The notes under the pieces were generated by a model. The model saw only the letters and a list, made by a program, of their open reading frames with translations. It was not told where the DNA came from and did not search any database. The position numbers and the translations under genes are program-made. Positions 1-13,340 of a stretch of 64,000 nt of DNA are shown here, one piece after another; position 1 is the first letter of the stretch; each line of letters starts with the position of its first letter. The stretch covers positions 886,280 to 950,279 of the forward strand of contig VYZB01000209.1 in the NCBI GenBank assembly GCA_013397455.1. The letters run 5' to 3'. This DNA comes from Crotophaga sulcirostris. Lineage: Eukaryota; Chordata; Aves; Cuculiformes; Crotophagidae.

Positions 1-3000
1 ACCAATGATGTGTTATCTCTGACGTTTTAAACGTGGGTAAAGTGAGGGACAAACTAAATAAGTTCCCCAGAGTCACTGTGAAAGGCAAGAACTGAACTCA
101 CATGAACCAGAGCAGTGGCAAAACAATTGCTGTCTCCCCAGTTTGAACTCCTTTCATTTTCATCAAAAATTCCCAAGGAAGGTGTTCATTGAAGAGAGGG
201 TTTTACACTTCTAACTTCCTAGCTAGTCCCCAGACATACATTTTTGGCTTGCTTTATGCAACATTAGCACACAAAAAAAATGAAAGGTATTTCACCTTCT
301 GCCAAAAATTAACTAACTAAGGTCTTACAGGTCAACGGGGTTCTCCAAAAGCACTGTCATTTCCACTTAGTCTGCTTTCTGGAAATAAAAACTTGGTTCT
401 TTAAATCCAGCCAAGTCCTCAGGAAGATGAAATACTTCTACAATTGATGCTGAAATTCATTGATATTATTTATATTTACTGAAGCAGCATTTAGGAGCCT
501 GAGGAATGGACCAGAAGCCTACTCTAATAGGTGCTGTATAAAAAAAGGATAAAGAATAGTCCCTGACTTTAATAATGCTGGGTCAGGAGAAAACACGGTG
601 TGCAGCAAGCACTGAAACCTTGCAAAATTTAAGAATGAGTATATATATTCATGTATTAACTTGTAATGAGCTGTGATAGAAATGTTGTTTTTTAAGTTAC
701 GGTATGGTATCTCAACTCCCCACTCATTCTCACATTCATCTTTCAAAACACACTTCTTTGTTGCTTACAAAGCATTTTCCCCACCCTGAAAAAAACCCTC
801 AATTACTTTCTTCAATCCCTGTGAACAAATGGTTCACCGTAGATTTTGCATTCCTGCAAGGTCAAAATCTATGTGTGCAAATGATTTTAACTCAATGATA
901 GCATACTCATGTCCTCTCTGGGGAATATCACTGATGTTTTTTGGAATAAAGCAGAAAGTGGATTTTTCTGTTTTGGTTCATGTTTCAAACTTTTCCCTTC
1001 TACTTAAATGTTCCTGTAAAGGAGAGACAGACCATTTCCGTAAGAAACCGTATCCACTCACCAAATGTTATTTCTCACTGTACATAAGTAATAAGAGATT
1101 TCCTCCTTTTTGCCCACTTCTACCCCATAGATTTAATATGTAAACTGGGAACATGCAGAATATATTGCTTGGCACAAGTCAGCGAAGTTTCACCTGTGAG
1201 AACACAGTATGAATTCAACCTTTGGCTGCTCGTACTAAACCACCGTGAGAATCTACACTTAAGCGATGCAAAGTTCATAGATTATACACAAACCCACAAA
1301 ACCAAACCCACAGAGAAGAGCTTGCTGACTCGCTGACTCTCTGACTCCATCTCATTTGAGTCCTGATGGAACGAGAGAGGCTTGTCCTGGGGCAAGCACA
1401 AAGGGAGCACAGTGCTCTCCCCCTGTTACAGTGGGGCTCGTGTTACTTGAGGGAGGATGCCAAGGCACAAATCCCTTATCAGAAGCTGAATGGGAATAGA
1501 AAACGTGATCTATTTCATAGGTATGGCAGAGAAAAAGTGATTGATGCTCTGGAAGGGAGTGTGTGGTGCATCAGGAGAGTATACTCATTCTCACATTTTA
1601 CAGTTAAACTTCATTTTGTGTTCCAGAGTTATATTTAAACATTCATTTAACCTTAATGTACAAAGCACCTGGTATTCCTTGCTATCCTCTGCAATGAGTC
1701 CCCAAGATTAATTTCCATAACCTCAGTGTATCACTGATCTCAGCACCACAACAGGTGAGCGAAATTTATACCACGGTTTGCCCTTTCAATTTCACACATT
1801 TCTGTGGGAACCTTGAGAGGTGGGAGGAGAATTATTCCTAGTTTGTATATGATTACGATTTTCTTCTCTTTTTTTTTTTTTGGTCCATGGATTTGTTTCC
1901 GTGGATGAGTTTATGTTCCAGATGATCCAGATCTTAAGTTATTATTTTCTCTTCGTCACAGGTCAACTTTTATCTTACTTCATTTTAAAAGTGAGGCAAA
2001 CTCTACCGATGTGAACGCAGCTCCAAAAAACCTCTGCTAGGAGTGAGCAACAGCCAAAGTTCTGATTAACTTCACCTCTTTTGTGGGCTTCTGCAATGAA
2101 CGCAAATGGCTGTGAAATCTTTTCCAGCAGGGTAATGGAGGGAGGAAAAGAGTTGGCTGTAAGTTTTAGAATTATTATTCCTATAAACCCATTCACACAC
2201 CTATCACTTGGGACAAGCGAAGGGCCAAAGTCATGCCAAGCAATTACACAGCTACATAGGTCTGTGCACAAGATATTCCGCATCACGTTGGCTGTAATTT
2301 GCGCTTGCTACATTGGCACTAGCTCCACCTGTGTCAGATGGCAACAGAGAAAACAACTTTTCTGGGAGACTAAATCCATCGCAACTGTGGCCAAGCCATG
2401 TTCTCGTTTTGGAAAGCCTGATCGGGAACAGCAGCACCTTGCAATTTGAAATGGAGAAAAGGTTTACAAAACTCAGACTCTTCAGCTGCTGATTTTCACC
2501 TCATTCCCAAGTGTTATCAGGATGCTCAGAATCTGTTAGTGATGCCAATGCAACTGGCCACAGCTTCCAGGGGATTTGAGACGATGTTCTGTCCTAGTTC
2601 TGACCTTAGCCAGCTCTTTGTGTCCTGATGAGAAATGATTTCTAAGCAGGTTTATATTTTCTCTCACTACGTATTTGAGCTGAGAGAAACCAGATGGATC
2701 TGTTTCTTAGTTCAGGTACAAAGACACAAGAACCACCTTTCTTTGATGACTTAAGTTCCTGACATGAAGGATCTTGGCAAAGTAGGAAGAGAAGTCAAGA
2801 TCATCATTCATCTTTTACAATGTGTTTGCAGATACTTAAGGGTCTACAAAAGGGCTCATGAGCTGATGGAGTGAGCCTTGGCCTTATGCAGTCTAATGTT
2901 CAATGTTGAACAAATTAATTGACCCCCTTTTCTCTACTGGTGAACTGAAGACTGCCATCTCCTGCCAAGCTGAAGTGGCTCATTTAATTATTTTTCTCAA

Positions 3001-6000
3001 TATATTTTGAAATCTTCCTTCAGTCAGTCTTGTCAAGACCCAGTGCCCATTGTTGCCATAAACAGGCCACAGGAAAGGACACAGCAAGATAGATGGGCCT
3101 ATTCTTAAGGGGTTCCCGAAGTCTAAAAAATGCAACAATGACAACTAGATAGGTAAGAACTTGTTGGAACACCTTGATTTTGACTGAGGATTTCTTTTTA
3201 ACAGTAAGAAGAGAAATACAGTCAGTTACTTTGGTGTGTGCTGACTTGACTTGCCAGAAGCAAAGAGAGCAGGTCAGAAGTGTTAAAGGTGTCTCTGTTT
3301 CCTTGAGAGGCATGTGTCCCCAGCTGCAGTCCACAGTATTAAAAGTTCCAAGGGATTTTAGAGATTATCACTACACTCCTAATGACTCATCTATTATTCT
3401 ATTAACTGTTCATGGGTAGAACAGAAAAACTCCCTCGCTTAAACTGCAATATGTCTGAACACTGTAACTCTTGTACAAAGATTTCAATCTTAGAGCTGTG
3501 CCCTTGAAAATCGAGTCTCCTGTTGGACAAGGCTGCAAAGACTTACAGTAGTATGAACAAGGCTATATTAAAAATTTGTTATTGTAACCACATCTTCCTG
3601 CAGGACTGGTTTGGCACGGCACTGTAGCTGCTTTCTGCTATTTGCTTGCCCCAAGAGGACAGACAGCTCAGAATTGCATCTCCTTCTCCCAGTAATATCG
3701 TGTTTTGAGCTGCTGCTTCTGCTTTGCTGTGTATCTGCCAAATGCTGCAGGTGCTGAAAAACAAAGGTGAAAGCACCCATATGGTGCTTTCGGATCACAA
3801 AACCAACTCACAGAACCCAAAGCCCAAAAGGATCTTATTTTTTTTTTTTTTCACTCGTAGGGGAACCTAACAGGGAATCTATGGCGTTACATCCAGATGC
3901 CAAGTCCTATGAAAGGATTCATTGTGAATTTCTTTTACAAGATTCCTTCCGTGTTGGAGATAGGTCCTTTGGGATTCCCCTTCATCATATTGCTAATTCC
4001 ATGTATTCAAAATTTATGATGCACGTTCCCTAGGATACCAAGATGACTTTAAAAACACAGTGTTGATTGGGATTTTTGCTAGTTTTATCGTCATTTTCCT
4101 TTTCAGATTTCAGAATGCAGACATTTACTGTACTTGCAGGCTTCCTTTTACAAACATGAGAGGTAGAAACTCACTTTAATTCGTATGTGACATTGTATTC
4201 AGTGTACATGCTTACAAGTGTTCTTGTACAGATCTGGGGTCTGGGCTTTCCCTGGAATCAGTCAAGCCAAGACTCAGGACCAGATGATAAAAGTAATTTT
4301 ATGTAAGGTGTGTGTGCACATGAGTGTGCATGTTCACATGCATGGGGTTTTTTTCTGCCTACTCCTTCAGCCACTGGTTTAGGAACTAAAATTAGTCTGA
4401 AAATATTTTTCCTTTCCACACACACAAGAAGTAACTGCAAATATAGTTTATCTCTTATGTTTTAAAATCTTTCTAGCCATCTTTCTCTGTGTTTGTGAGC
4501 TCCAAGTACTCAGATACTAACTGGAGCTACCCTGCACTTCCAGCTGCATTTAGGTAGGAGGAAGAGCCCACAATGTAGCCCAGCTGCCCGAAATGTCCTG
4601 CCCTGGGAATGAATATCTTCATTTCATATGTGTCAATTCCTTAGCCTCCGACATCCTTACTATTTACAGTGATAACACACATAGAGCTTCTAAACACGTA
4701 CCTGACCAAAGCAAAAATGACAGGTCCGTGAGAGACAAGCTTTCTGTTTTAGACAGTACTTTTAACTCCAATGAAAAACACATACTAGGATCTTTTGTTT
4801 TAAAATGTCATATTATGTTTTTCTCTATCCTTTTGCTGAGTGAGTTTAATTTGATTTGGAGTAATTAAGAAAAAATTCCAAACAACATGCAAGTTACATG
4901 ATGCCTTCCTTACATCAGATTAGTGAAACCCAATATTTTTTGCAAGGTTGTCTTCAAAAAACTACAAATGTATTTTAAAACCAGAATTTTTAATTTGTTC
5001 TGTTTGCCTTCTCCTTAAAAGAAACACACTTTTTCTATGGAATATGGTCTGTGCTTGAAAGCACAGATTTACATCTCATTGCTGAGTCTCCACGGCACCT
5101 CCTGAACGCAGCAAGGGCTAGTTCACAGGACAATTCCAAAACAGCCTTTCAGAAATATAAATCCAACCCCAACCCTTCTTACAAATAATCCATTCAATCC
5201 CTGGGAACATCAGGAAAGACAGAAAAATGATAGCACTAATAATAAAAGCAAGAGCTACTGTTATTAATAGAGGAGCTATACAAAGTGTGCATTAAATGAA
5301 GCTCATTTAAACATGCTCTAGTTTAATTAGATTTAGTTTAGCCACCTAAAAAATCCCAGCAGAACTTGTGGTGGGGCTTTAGCTACTGCTCCCTGCTGTG
5401 AGCCCACCTGTTTCTGCCAGCCTCGCTGCCCTGGCAGTCGTAAAATCCCTGGGTCTTCTACACAGGCTGGTGCAGGTTGCAGGGACAGGATTCCAGACTG
5501 CCTCACCACGATGTGCAGGGGGAAAAGTTTTTTTGAGTGAAAAATCAGCTTCACATAAGATTTACCAAGCTAAGAAAACAGAGTAAGAAACACTACTAAG
5601 CATCTACCTTTTTTCCCCAAATAGCAGGTTTCCAGGCAGGGAACAGATCTATTATTTCAAGCAGCTTTTGTACTCTGCACAAAATCTATTTAAAAAACTA
5701 CACTGTTTTAAGAAAAAGCCTCACCCCAGTGTAATAACCTGTATCTTTTTTAAAAAAATACACAGACACAGTATATATTTGGAACAGTGGTGCCTGTGCT
5801 TTTGGTTCTGTATTTAGATGTGGGAAAATTCTCCTCCTTGGAGTAGTTTCCTTCCCAGGGAGTGCTTGGAAACTGACCCGAATCCCAGGGCAGCAGTATT
5901 TGCAGGAAGCACCTCTGGTAGCACGGACTGCCCAGGGAGGAGGTTCCTATGAACCACAGGTGGGGAATGTCGGGGACTATTTCTATGTAAGCAAGCCCAG

Positions 6001-8599
6001 GATCAGCTGAAGTTGCTGTTCACTAGCAAACGAAAATAGAGAGACAATTCAGAATCAAAGGTGAGTCAAATTAAAAATATGTCCAATAAGAGGAGGCAGC
6101 CTAGACAATCAGTCAGATGCCAAAACATGTGACAGACCCAGAGGCAACTCCAAAACAACCAAACCAACTGCCTGTGGAGTCTGCCAAGGAGCCAGATGCT
6201 CCTGCTTAAAAATATCTTCCGCTGCCTTGGCATCTGCATTTTCTGCCTGCCGTCAAAAGAGGAGGCAGGGGAAAATGGGAGAGGGGTGCAGGGAGGGGGG
6301 GACAGCCACTAATAATATTTTTGCCGTTTTAATTCTAAGTACTCCTGATTATTCATTTGCAGTTTGTCATCATGCCACCAGAGAGGAAAACAAAACCCCA
6401 GCCTGGCACAGGCTGGGAATGGAAAATCAGGCAAAGCCCTCTATGCAGAAGGCAAAAAATGATGAGAAAGATCCAATAATTCCACATTGCTGTGGGTGGC
6501 ACGTTCCTGTTAAGGTGATAAAAAGCTATAAGCTGCTGGAATTGGCAGTTTACCACCTAAGAAAGAGCCCATGTGCCCAGACCCAGATCCCTGGTTGGTG
6601 GTGGCAGGGCCCCGAGGATGGAGCTGGGCATGGGATGATCCGACCTGCACACATGCAGGGTGTCTCTGAGGTACCCCATGCTGTGCAGTAGGGATGAATG
6701 GGGAATGAACTGTGCTGAACTAAAGTATTGCTGCTGTTCATCATACCAGCAGGTTTTGGTTCACAGAGGCTGCTGCTGCAAAACAGAGGCTTAAGACGCA
6801 CTTTCATAATATTAACTTAATGAAGATGTAGTTTCTTTCTGACCATAGTTGATGATTAAAACCATTAAATAAAATATACGTTCTAGAAACATCAGATTAC
6901 TCAATAGGAAAATGTCAAAGAAAAGCACAGTGAAAAAATGAGAGATTTTGTGCAATTTCTGTTACAAGACAAACTGTGACACAAAAGTATTATTGCATTT
7001 CATTTTTATTGCAGGTCTTTATCTCTTGCACGGTAGTTTCCACAGGTGAATACACCCCTTCAGAAATTAAACTGCAAAACATCTTTGAGGTTTTTTGATT
7101 CTTTGAGTGGGAATCAGGGAGCCCACATGGGCTCTGTCCCTCTGTCACTGAACTGATTGTGTGGCCTCGGCTTCTGCACACACAACCCCCCCCTCCACGC
7201 TTCTATGCGTCGGTTGCGTCCCTCACTGTTCCATCCCAAGCAGACCTCTCCTTCCAAAGCCAGGTTGGAGAGTGATTTTCCCTGAAAAGAGTGTTTGTTT
7301 TTGTAAGATAGAAATCAGAACGTTATCTTTCTTCTGAGCTTCCCAGGCTGGGTTATTAGTCAGGACGTTTGGGACACTAAGTGCGTCAGGGACTGCCTCA
7401 ATCAACACGCTGCAAAGCATGAAATCTCCTGCTAAATGAGAGACGTATCAGAGACCATCACTGAAGGTCAGGTCGAGCAGCACTGGGGTAAAATTGCACC
7501 CCAGTCCCAAGATCTCGTAAAAAACAGAAAGATCCTTTTGTGATGTTTGAATTATTTTCCCACTCAGATGTGTGATGAGGCCCAGCTCTACAGTGTTTGT
7601 TTCAGGGCAACGCGTCACGACGGCTGGTTGTCGGCAGAGAGGGCAAGCTCTGGGCTCGCATCTTCTCTCTCAGTCCCTCAAGCAATCTCACACCTATGAG
7701 ACTGCCACTACCTTTTCTGCACTGAAGGGTCGAACTCCTTGCTGAAAATCTGCACTACACCTTGTGGACTAAATTTTGCATAACGCACTCATTTGCAGTG
7801 AAATAGAACCGCAGTAAATAAATAAGCAACGGGAGCCAAAACAGCAGTGTGGTGAATCGGCAAGCTTATTTCAAATAAACTGAAAGAATTTGTGGTGATG
7901 AACATTTCGTGCGAGTCTGGTACTGAGATTGTAAGAATTTTGCATGTCTACATAAATTGACTGATAGCAAAGGAGTTTCTAGTCCCCCTCATGGCACACA
8001 CAAATGTCTGTTAAAGACATAAATATTTAAAAACAACAGCTAGACTAAGAGGGTTAGCTTTCATTTCATCTAATTTGGCAAGCATTAGATACACCCACTG
8101 GAAATCATTTTATTTTGTGTAATTTAATAGCAGATCTATTGTAGCATTGCAGTTTCTGAAATACCGAAACAAATCAACATGGTCTTTTTTTAAAGTACAG
8201 AATTAATATAAGGCTGTATTTAAAATGTTAGATGGAAATCAATAAGGATTAAAATCTTTCTGGGTTATTCGCTTGTTTTCATCCTCTGCTGCAAAGTTTA
8301 TTTGCTTTCCTGCATGTAATATAGAGACTTTGATCCTTGTTCAAATATCTCTGATTTTTTACTTCTCTCATGTTTGATCTGGTTCTCAGGTGAGAAATAC
8401 TGGCAAACTTGTTACAATTACACCTGCCAAAGGTAGCATACAGGCTAGCAACATGAAATTATCCAAACTGTACAGTGCATGCTCTTTGGGTTTTTACACA
8501 TCAGGATAATATTCCCATAGAAATCAATTTGTGATTTTAATTTATTAAACCCTCTCTCTTCCTGCCCCTGCCCTCCCCCCCTGCCCCATCCTTAAAGAA
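1..8599. other. Non-coding AT-rich DNA, no supported gene
   Basis: No reading frame here looks like a gene. The longest (6227-6691 +, 154 codons) is a low-complexity chance frame with no recognisable domain. Stretches near 5400-5530 and 6230-6700 are somewhat richer in G+C than their surroundings, and a short CpG cluster lies at about 7608-7635. If the minus-strand exon at 23573-23668 is real, this whole stretch could be intron or downstream DNA of that gene. I recognise no interspersed repeat family in it. Confidence 0.6.
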
Positions 8600-8830
8600 A
8601 TAGATAGAGATATGGAGGAACAAGTGACATAATATCAAATAAACCAAGTTTAGAGTGGTCGTGGATGACCTTCACAATATGTGTTTTGCAATTTTGGGTG
8701 GATTAGAGGAAACTAATGATGGCTTTGAAATGAGCTTTTGGATGAAGCCCGGGAAACTCTAATCATTACAAATCCACTACTTAAGAGAACAATTCTGTGT
8801 AAGACACTGCAGCTTTAAAGCAAACATGTC
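8600..8830. promoter_or_regulatory. Candidate conserved non-coding element (enhancer-like)
   Basis: This block has high sequence complexity and several homeodomain-type cores close together: TAATGAT near 8714-8720, and TAATCATTA overlapping 8760-8768, which reads as a palindromic TAAT/ATTA pair. A nuclear-receptor half-site (TGACCT, 8665-8670; AGGTCA on the other strand) lies upstream. It has no open reading frame of note. What is seen is only the motif clustering; enhancer function and conservation are inference, because no alignment was possible. Confidence 0.3.
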
Positions 8831-11800
8831 TTATTTCCTTTCCTCCTCTCAACAAGCTTATTTTTCATTTCACTTAGTCTAGTCTTCTCATAGGAGCCCA
8901 GTGATTGCTTTTATTTTCTGCCCTGCCTTTTAATTTGAGGGAGCCTATTGTTTTTTGCCATTGCGTTGCCCTTACAGTGCCTTTTGCATTCATTTTAGGA
9001 CTCATAGAGTTAACAGGCTGGAGAAGAGAGAGAGGAAAAAAAACCACTTGCATTAAGCCTGAAGCCTGTCACCTTTTCTTGGCAATTACACTGCTAATGG
9101 CTGGGTCCCAAGCAAAGTGGCAAAGAATATCTCTTCTCACGTTCCCAACTCACAGTGCATTCCCAAATACCAGATGGTGTTTTTGGAATCTATTTCACTA
9201 TGTTTGATATGACAATACTTTTGTATAATGTTAAATTATATATAACTACTTCAAATAGCTGATATCAGAACAAGGCAAGGAAAGGAATATTAGACGCAAG
9301 GAGGAAAGAGAGAAACCGAAGACTGAAGGCTCTTGTCTCCTCCTGTTGTATCTTGTGTCTCTCAGATTTTTGTGTAATTTGAACAAAAGAGGAAATAAAA
9401 GTGGTTCAACAGACTAGATCTTGCAGTGGTACTATAAAGAAATGGTGTTGTTTCCTTCCCAGAACTTGGTGTACATCTTAGGATGCCTGCCAGCTCTACA
9501 GGAGGCAAGTGCGAGATCATAAATAGTGCAGAGAAAGCAGGAAAAAAGGGGAAAAAAACCCAGTCATGAGTAAACAAGTACCACCATTTTTTTTTACAGA
9601 CTCTTCCTTGAAATCTTGGGAAAAACAAGGCCCAGAACATTCAGGAGGCATAAACCAGTACATCTTCATTAACTTCAGCAGAGCTATGCCAGTTGACAGG
9701 AGCTAAGCATTTGGCCCAGAATATTTAAGTTGGAGTAACTTGGATCTATGGAGTAAGTCATCTACACATCTCACTGATGGTGAAGCCAATCTCGCTTGCC
9801 CTAGATTAGCTATTTCAGTTTTATGTTAACACTGATGGTCTCACAGGAGTTAGAAAATACGCACTGAAATCAGGCCTACAGGTTTAGTTGCAATACAATT
9901 CATCACATCTGAACTGAAGAGCAGAAGTAGCTTGGACATTCCTCAGGAGACAACCAGGATCTCAGCTTTAGGAGGGCCAAAGATTTACCATTTGCTGGAC
10001 ACACTGCAAACAGTTTCTTAAGCATAGGAGGAAAATGCACTACTGAGGGAGAAAAGTACGCAAGATAGTCAGTGTCCTGTCAGTCTGCCAGTGATCCCAC
10101 TTCCATTATCAGAATCCCATCATTTAAACACTGGTTAGTTTCATGACTTCTAGACTGAAATTGTTTAAGTAGCCAGAACTTTGTTTTCTTCCTTCTCAGT
10201 TGCAGCTCAAGGCACTTTTTAACAACCAGCAAGCTTTCAGGATAAATGCTTACCAACAAAACACTTCCCAAGCTTAATTGTAACATGAATATTGAAACTA
10301 TAAGGCCACAACTTCACAAGTAATTTGTCTAGTTCAATCAGTTCTTTTCCAGCATGCGCTGCAAACCTGTGGCATACATAATCCAAATGAAAGTTTTTTT
10401 CAGATGGCTATGCATGAGCAACTTGCCACATTAATACTTACTTTTTGCACAACAAAATACTGATTTTTGCCTCTTGATTACTTATACTGCCAGCATAGAG
10501 TGAAGATTATCAACCCCTAAAAGGATCACACAGATCCAGTGACTACTACATAATTAACAATAACTTGTAGTAATGCAATTTAAGAGTCTTTTTAATGGGC
10601 ATAGATGGCAGAATGTATAGCCCATCTTTCTTTGTCATCCTAGAAAAGGGGCCCCATGCGGAGCTGCTGGTTGCTGAGTGATGCTTTGTAGTCTGTACCA
10701 GACAGTTGCACAGTACCAGCTGCATTGGCAGGTAGCCGAAGTGCAAAGAGATAGCTGCCAAGCTATGCTATACAAAGGAAGCGGTGCCAGAGAGAAAGGG
10801 ACCTTTGCGTGAAGTCACCTTTGACCCTGAAGCCAGCATGGATCCCATATTCATCAATTCCAGACAATTGCATCTTTCATTCCACCACAAACTATGATTA
10901 GAAAGGGCCCATTTGTGATAGTGATTGTTAGTTTACAGTTCCCAGAGATTGGATTATTTAATCGTTAGTTCTGTTGGCAGCAATATTTTCCCTAACCTTT
11001 TGTAACGGCATGACATTGATAATCTAACATATGTATATAGGGAGAAGTACACACACATACACACACAGAGGCATCTCCCTTCCCCACCAAAACTGGGTGA
11101 AGAGATAAAGATGCAAAGAAAAGGGAAAAGCCGCAGCACACAGAATTCACATTGCTTGGCAAACACTGTGCTAATGTAAATTTCCAGAATTCAGTCTGGA
11201 AAGTGCATTGCGCTTCGTATGCAGCAGTATCTCAACTTTTGGCCACAGACCTGACTTTCCCATATTTCCTTCTATTTCATTAGAAAGCTTTTCTTAAGAG
11301 AACTGAGTTACATCAGAGGTATTATTTTCAGACAACTGCATGTTACTTTTAAAAAAAAATCTATAAACGTTGACTACTTGTAGCACATGCAAAAGGAAGG
11401 GGAACATTAAGCAGATTTTAACTCAGCTCATGAGAACAGCACCAATGACAAGCAAAGATACTCTCTGAGGGGTATGGCGGGGGGAGACAGTGCACAGAAT
11501 AAAAGTAGCAGGGAAGCATCCAGGCCTGGTTCCTGCCACTGCTGTCCTATGTGTCTAGTTTTGATATTGTGAGTCCTATTGAAATCAATGGAAGAAATCA
11601 CAGCTTTTGCAAGATTGGGATATTAGCAAATGGATTTTCAATAGCAAACTTCACCCATATCCCCCCACTAAACTTCACACAGCACTCCCCCGAGCAATAA
11701 AGGAAGTTGTCGGCACAATCAACAAGTAGGTAAAGGACATAAGATATTTGTGAATATAACTTTTAGCAGTGAATTTCTATAGTTTTCAGGAGAAAAAGGG

Positions 11801-13322
11801 GTAAAAACTCCACCAGAATCAGACGAAGAACTAACATTTGAAATTGGAAGTGGAGGGAAAATGGGGAAAAAAGGATGGGAGTCTATAAAACTTTCATGAA
11901 TATCTTTTTTGATCTGATCCTTTGGTCTTATCTCAGAGATGTTAGCTGAAAGGAAAAAATCCCTGTACCTGAAGGCTGGCCGTATTGTGCTACACCTGAC
12001 TTCTGGCTCACATGCGAGACCGTCTGTTCTTTATTTTCACTCTGTATGAAGCTAATGGAATTTGCAGTTGATTAACCTCAAATCTGGAGTAATGATCCAG
12101 CCTGGGACTGCAGCTGGCAATGCTGGGGCTATTTGTACTTCTTAACTGAGTAAGACAGTAACAAGTATAATGGCACAAAGGTAAAGATCCCGGATAGAAG
12201 GATAAATGTCAGAGGTGCGTTAAAGGAGTTGAGAACATGACCTGACAGTGCACACAGCATCCGCCCTCCCCAAGAAGAGGTGGGAGCACCAGCTCTTTGA
12301 AAAATTAATCACAAGATAATATAATAAAAAGGATATGGATACACTTATTCAATGAGATCCTAGAGGGGACACTCAAACCACAAGATTTACCCTTTCTGCA
12401 TACTGAATCTATGCATTAGAAAAAGGTCATCTATTGACTAATGGATTCTGTATAAAATTTAGGAGACACAGGCTCCTGGAACTTCTCTACAACTTCTGTT
12501 TGTGCAAGGGAAAGCAAAGTCTTTATTTGATTGGGACCACAAAATAAGATTCAGAGTAGAATTACACTGTATTATTTGTATTTATTTATTTGTGCCAATT
12601 AATTATTCTGTCTGAAATATGAAAAATGGCAGCTGAATCGCTGCAGATAAACACCAACAGAAAGCAATTCAAATGGTACTTTTTTTAATAGATGTGTTTC
12701 TATTTTTTCCTTCACAATTGTTCAAAGCTTCAATGAACAGAATTACACAAATGTGCACCAAACCTCAGAAGTAATTTAGTTTAGCAAGTGCTTCACACAT
12801 CTTCGTTTACTGAACAATGTTACTTTCAAATCATGACAACATTCCTCCTTTCTTGCCTCATGACTAATACAGTGTTATTCAAGACGCTCCTCTTCAGACA
12901 CTTCAGATCTTCACAAATCTTTTCCTCAGCTTTACTACCTGATTTCTAATTAAAATAAAACTGAGAAAGTTCCCTCCACTGGTGTAAATCCCACAAGTTG
13001 AGGCTAGTGATAGGGGCTGCTGAAAAAGGCATTGCACGGCTTCCCTTCCAGGGTGTCATTTGGAAAGGAAACTTCTTCAAAAAGTTACATAAAACGAGGA
13101 GAGAGGTGGGATGAGCTGTGCTTGGTCTTAAGCTCTTACACTGCTCATTGGATAAATGTCTTAACGTGATGTAGTGAAAACAATTCTTCAGTCTAAGGAA
13201 GACCATTATTTCCATCCTATATAAGACTTGTTAAATTAATGACTACCAGTGGACTTCACTGACACTACATTACTGTCTGTATTTTATTTATATATCGTGC
13301 ATGTAAATATACATGTGCACAT

Positions 13323-13340
13323 GCACACACACACACACAC
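13323..13340. repeat. (CA)n microsatellite
   Basis: About nine CA units are followed directly by TGTGTGT, so the short array could fold back on itself. Alternating purine-pyrimidine DNA (ATATATCGTGCATG and similar) precedes it. This is an ordinary dinucleotide repeat. Confidence 0.9.

Noticed and set aside
6227..6691. Longest open frame in the window (154 codons, plus strand)
   Set aside because: No recognisable domain, no splice context, and biased composition from a G/A-rich stretch. A frame of this length is expected by chance in 64 kb of two-stranded sequence.
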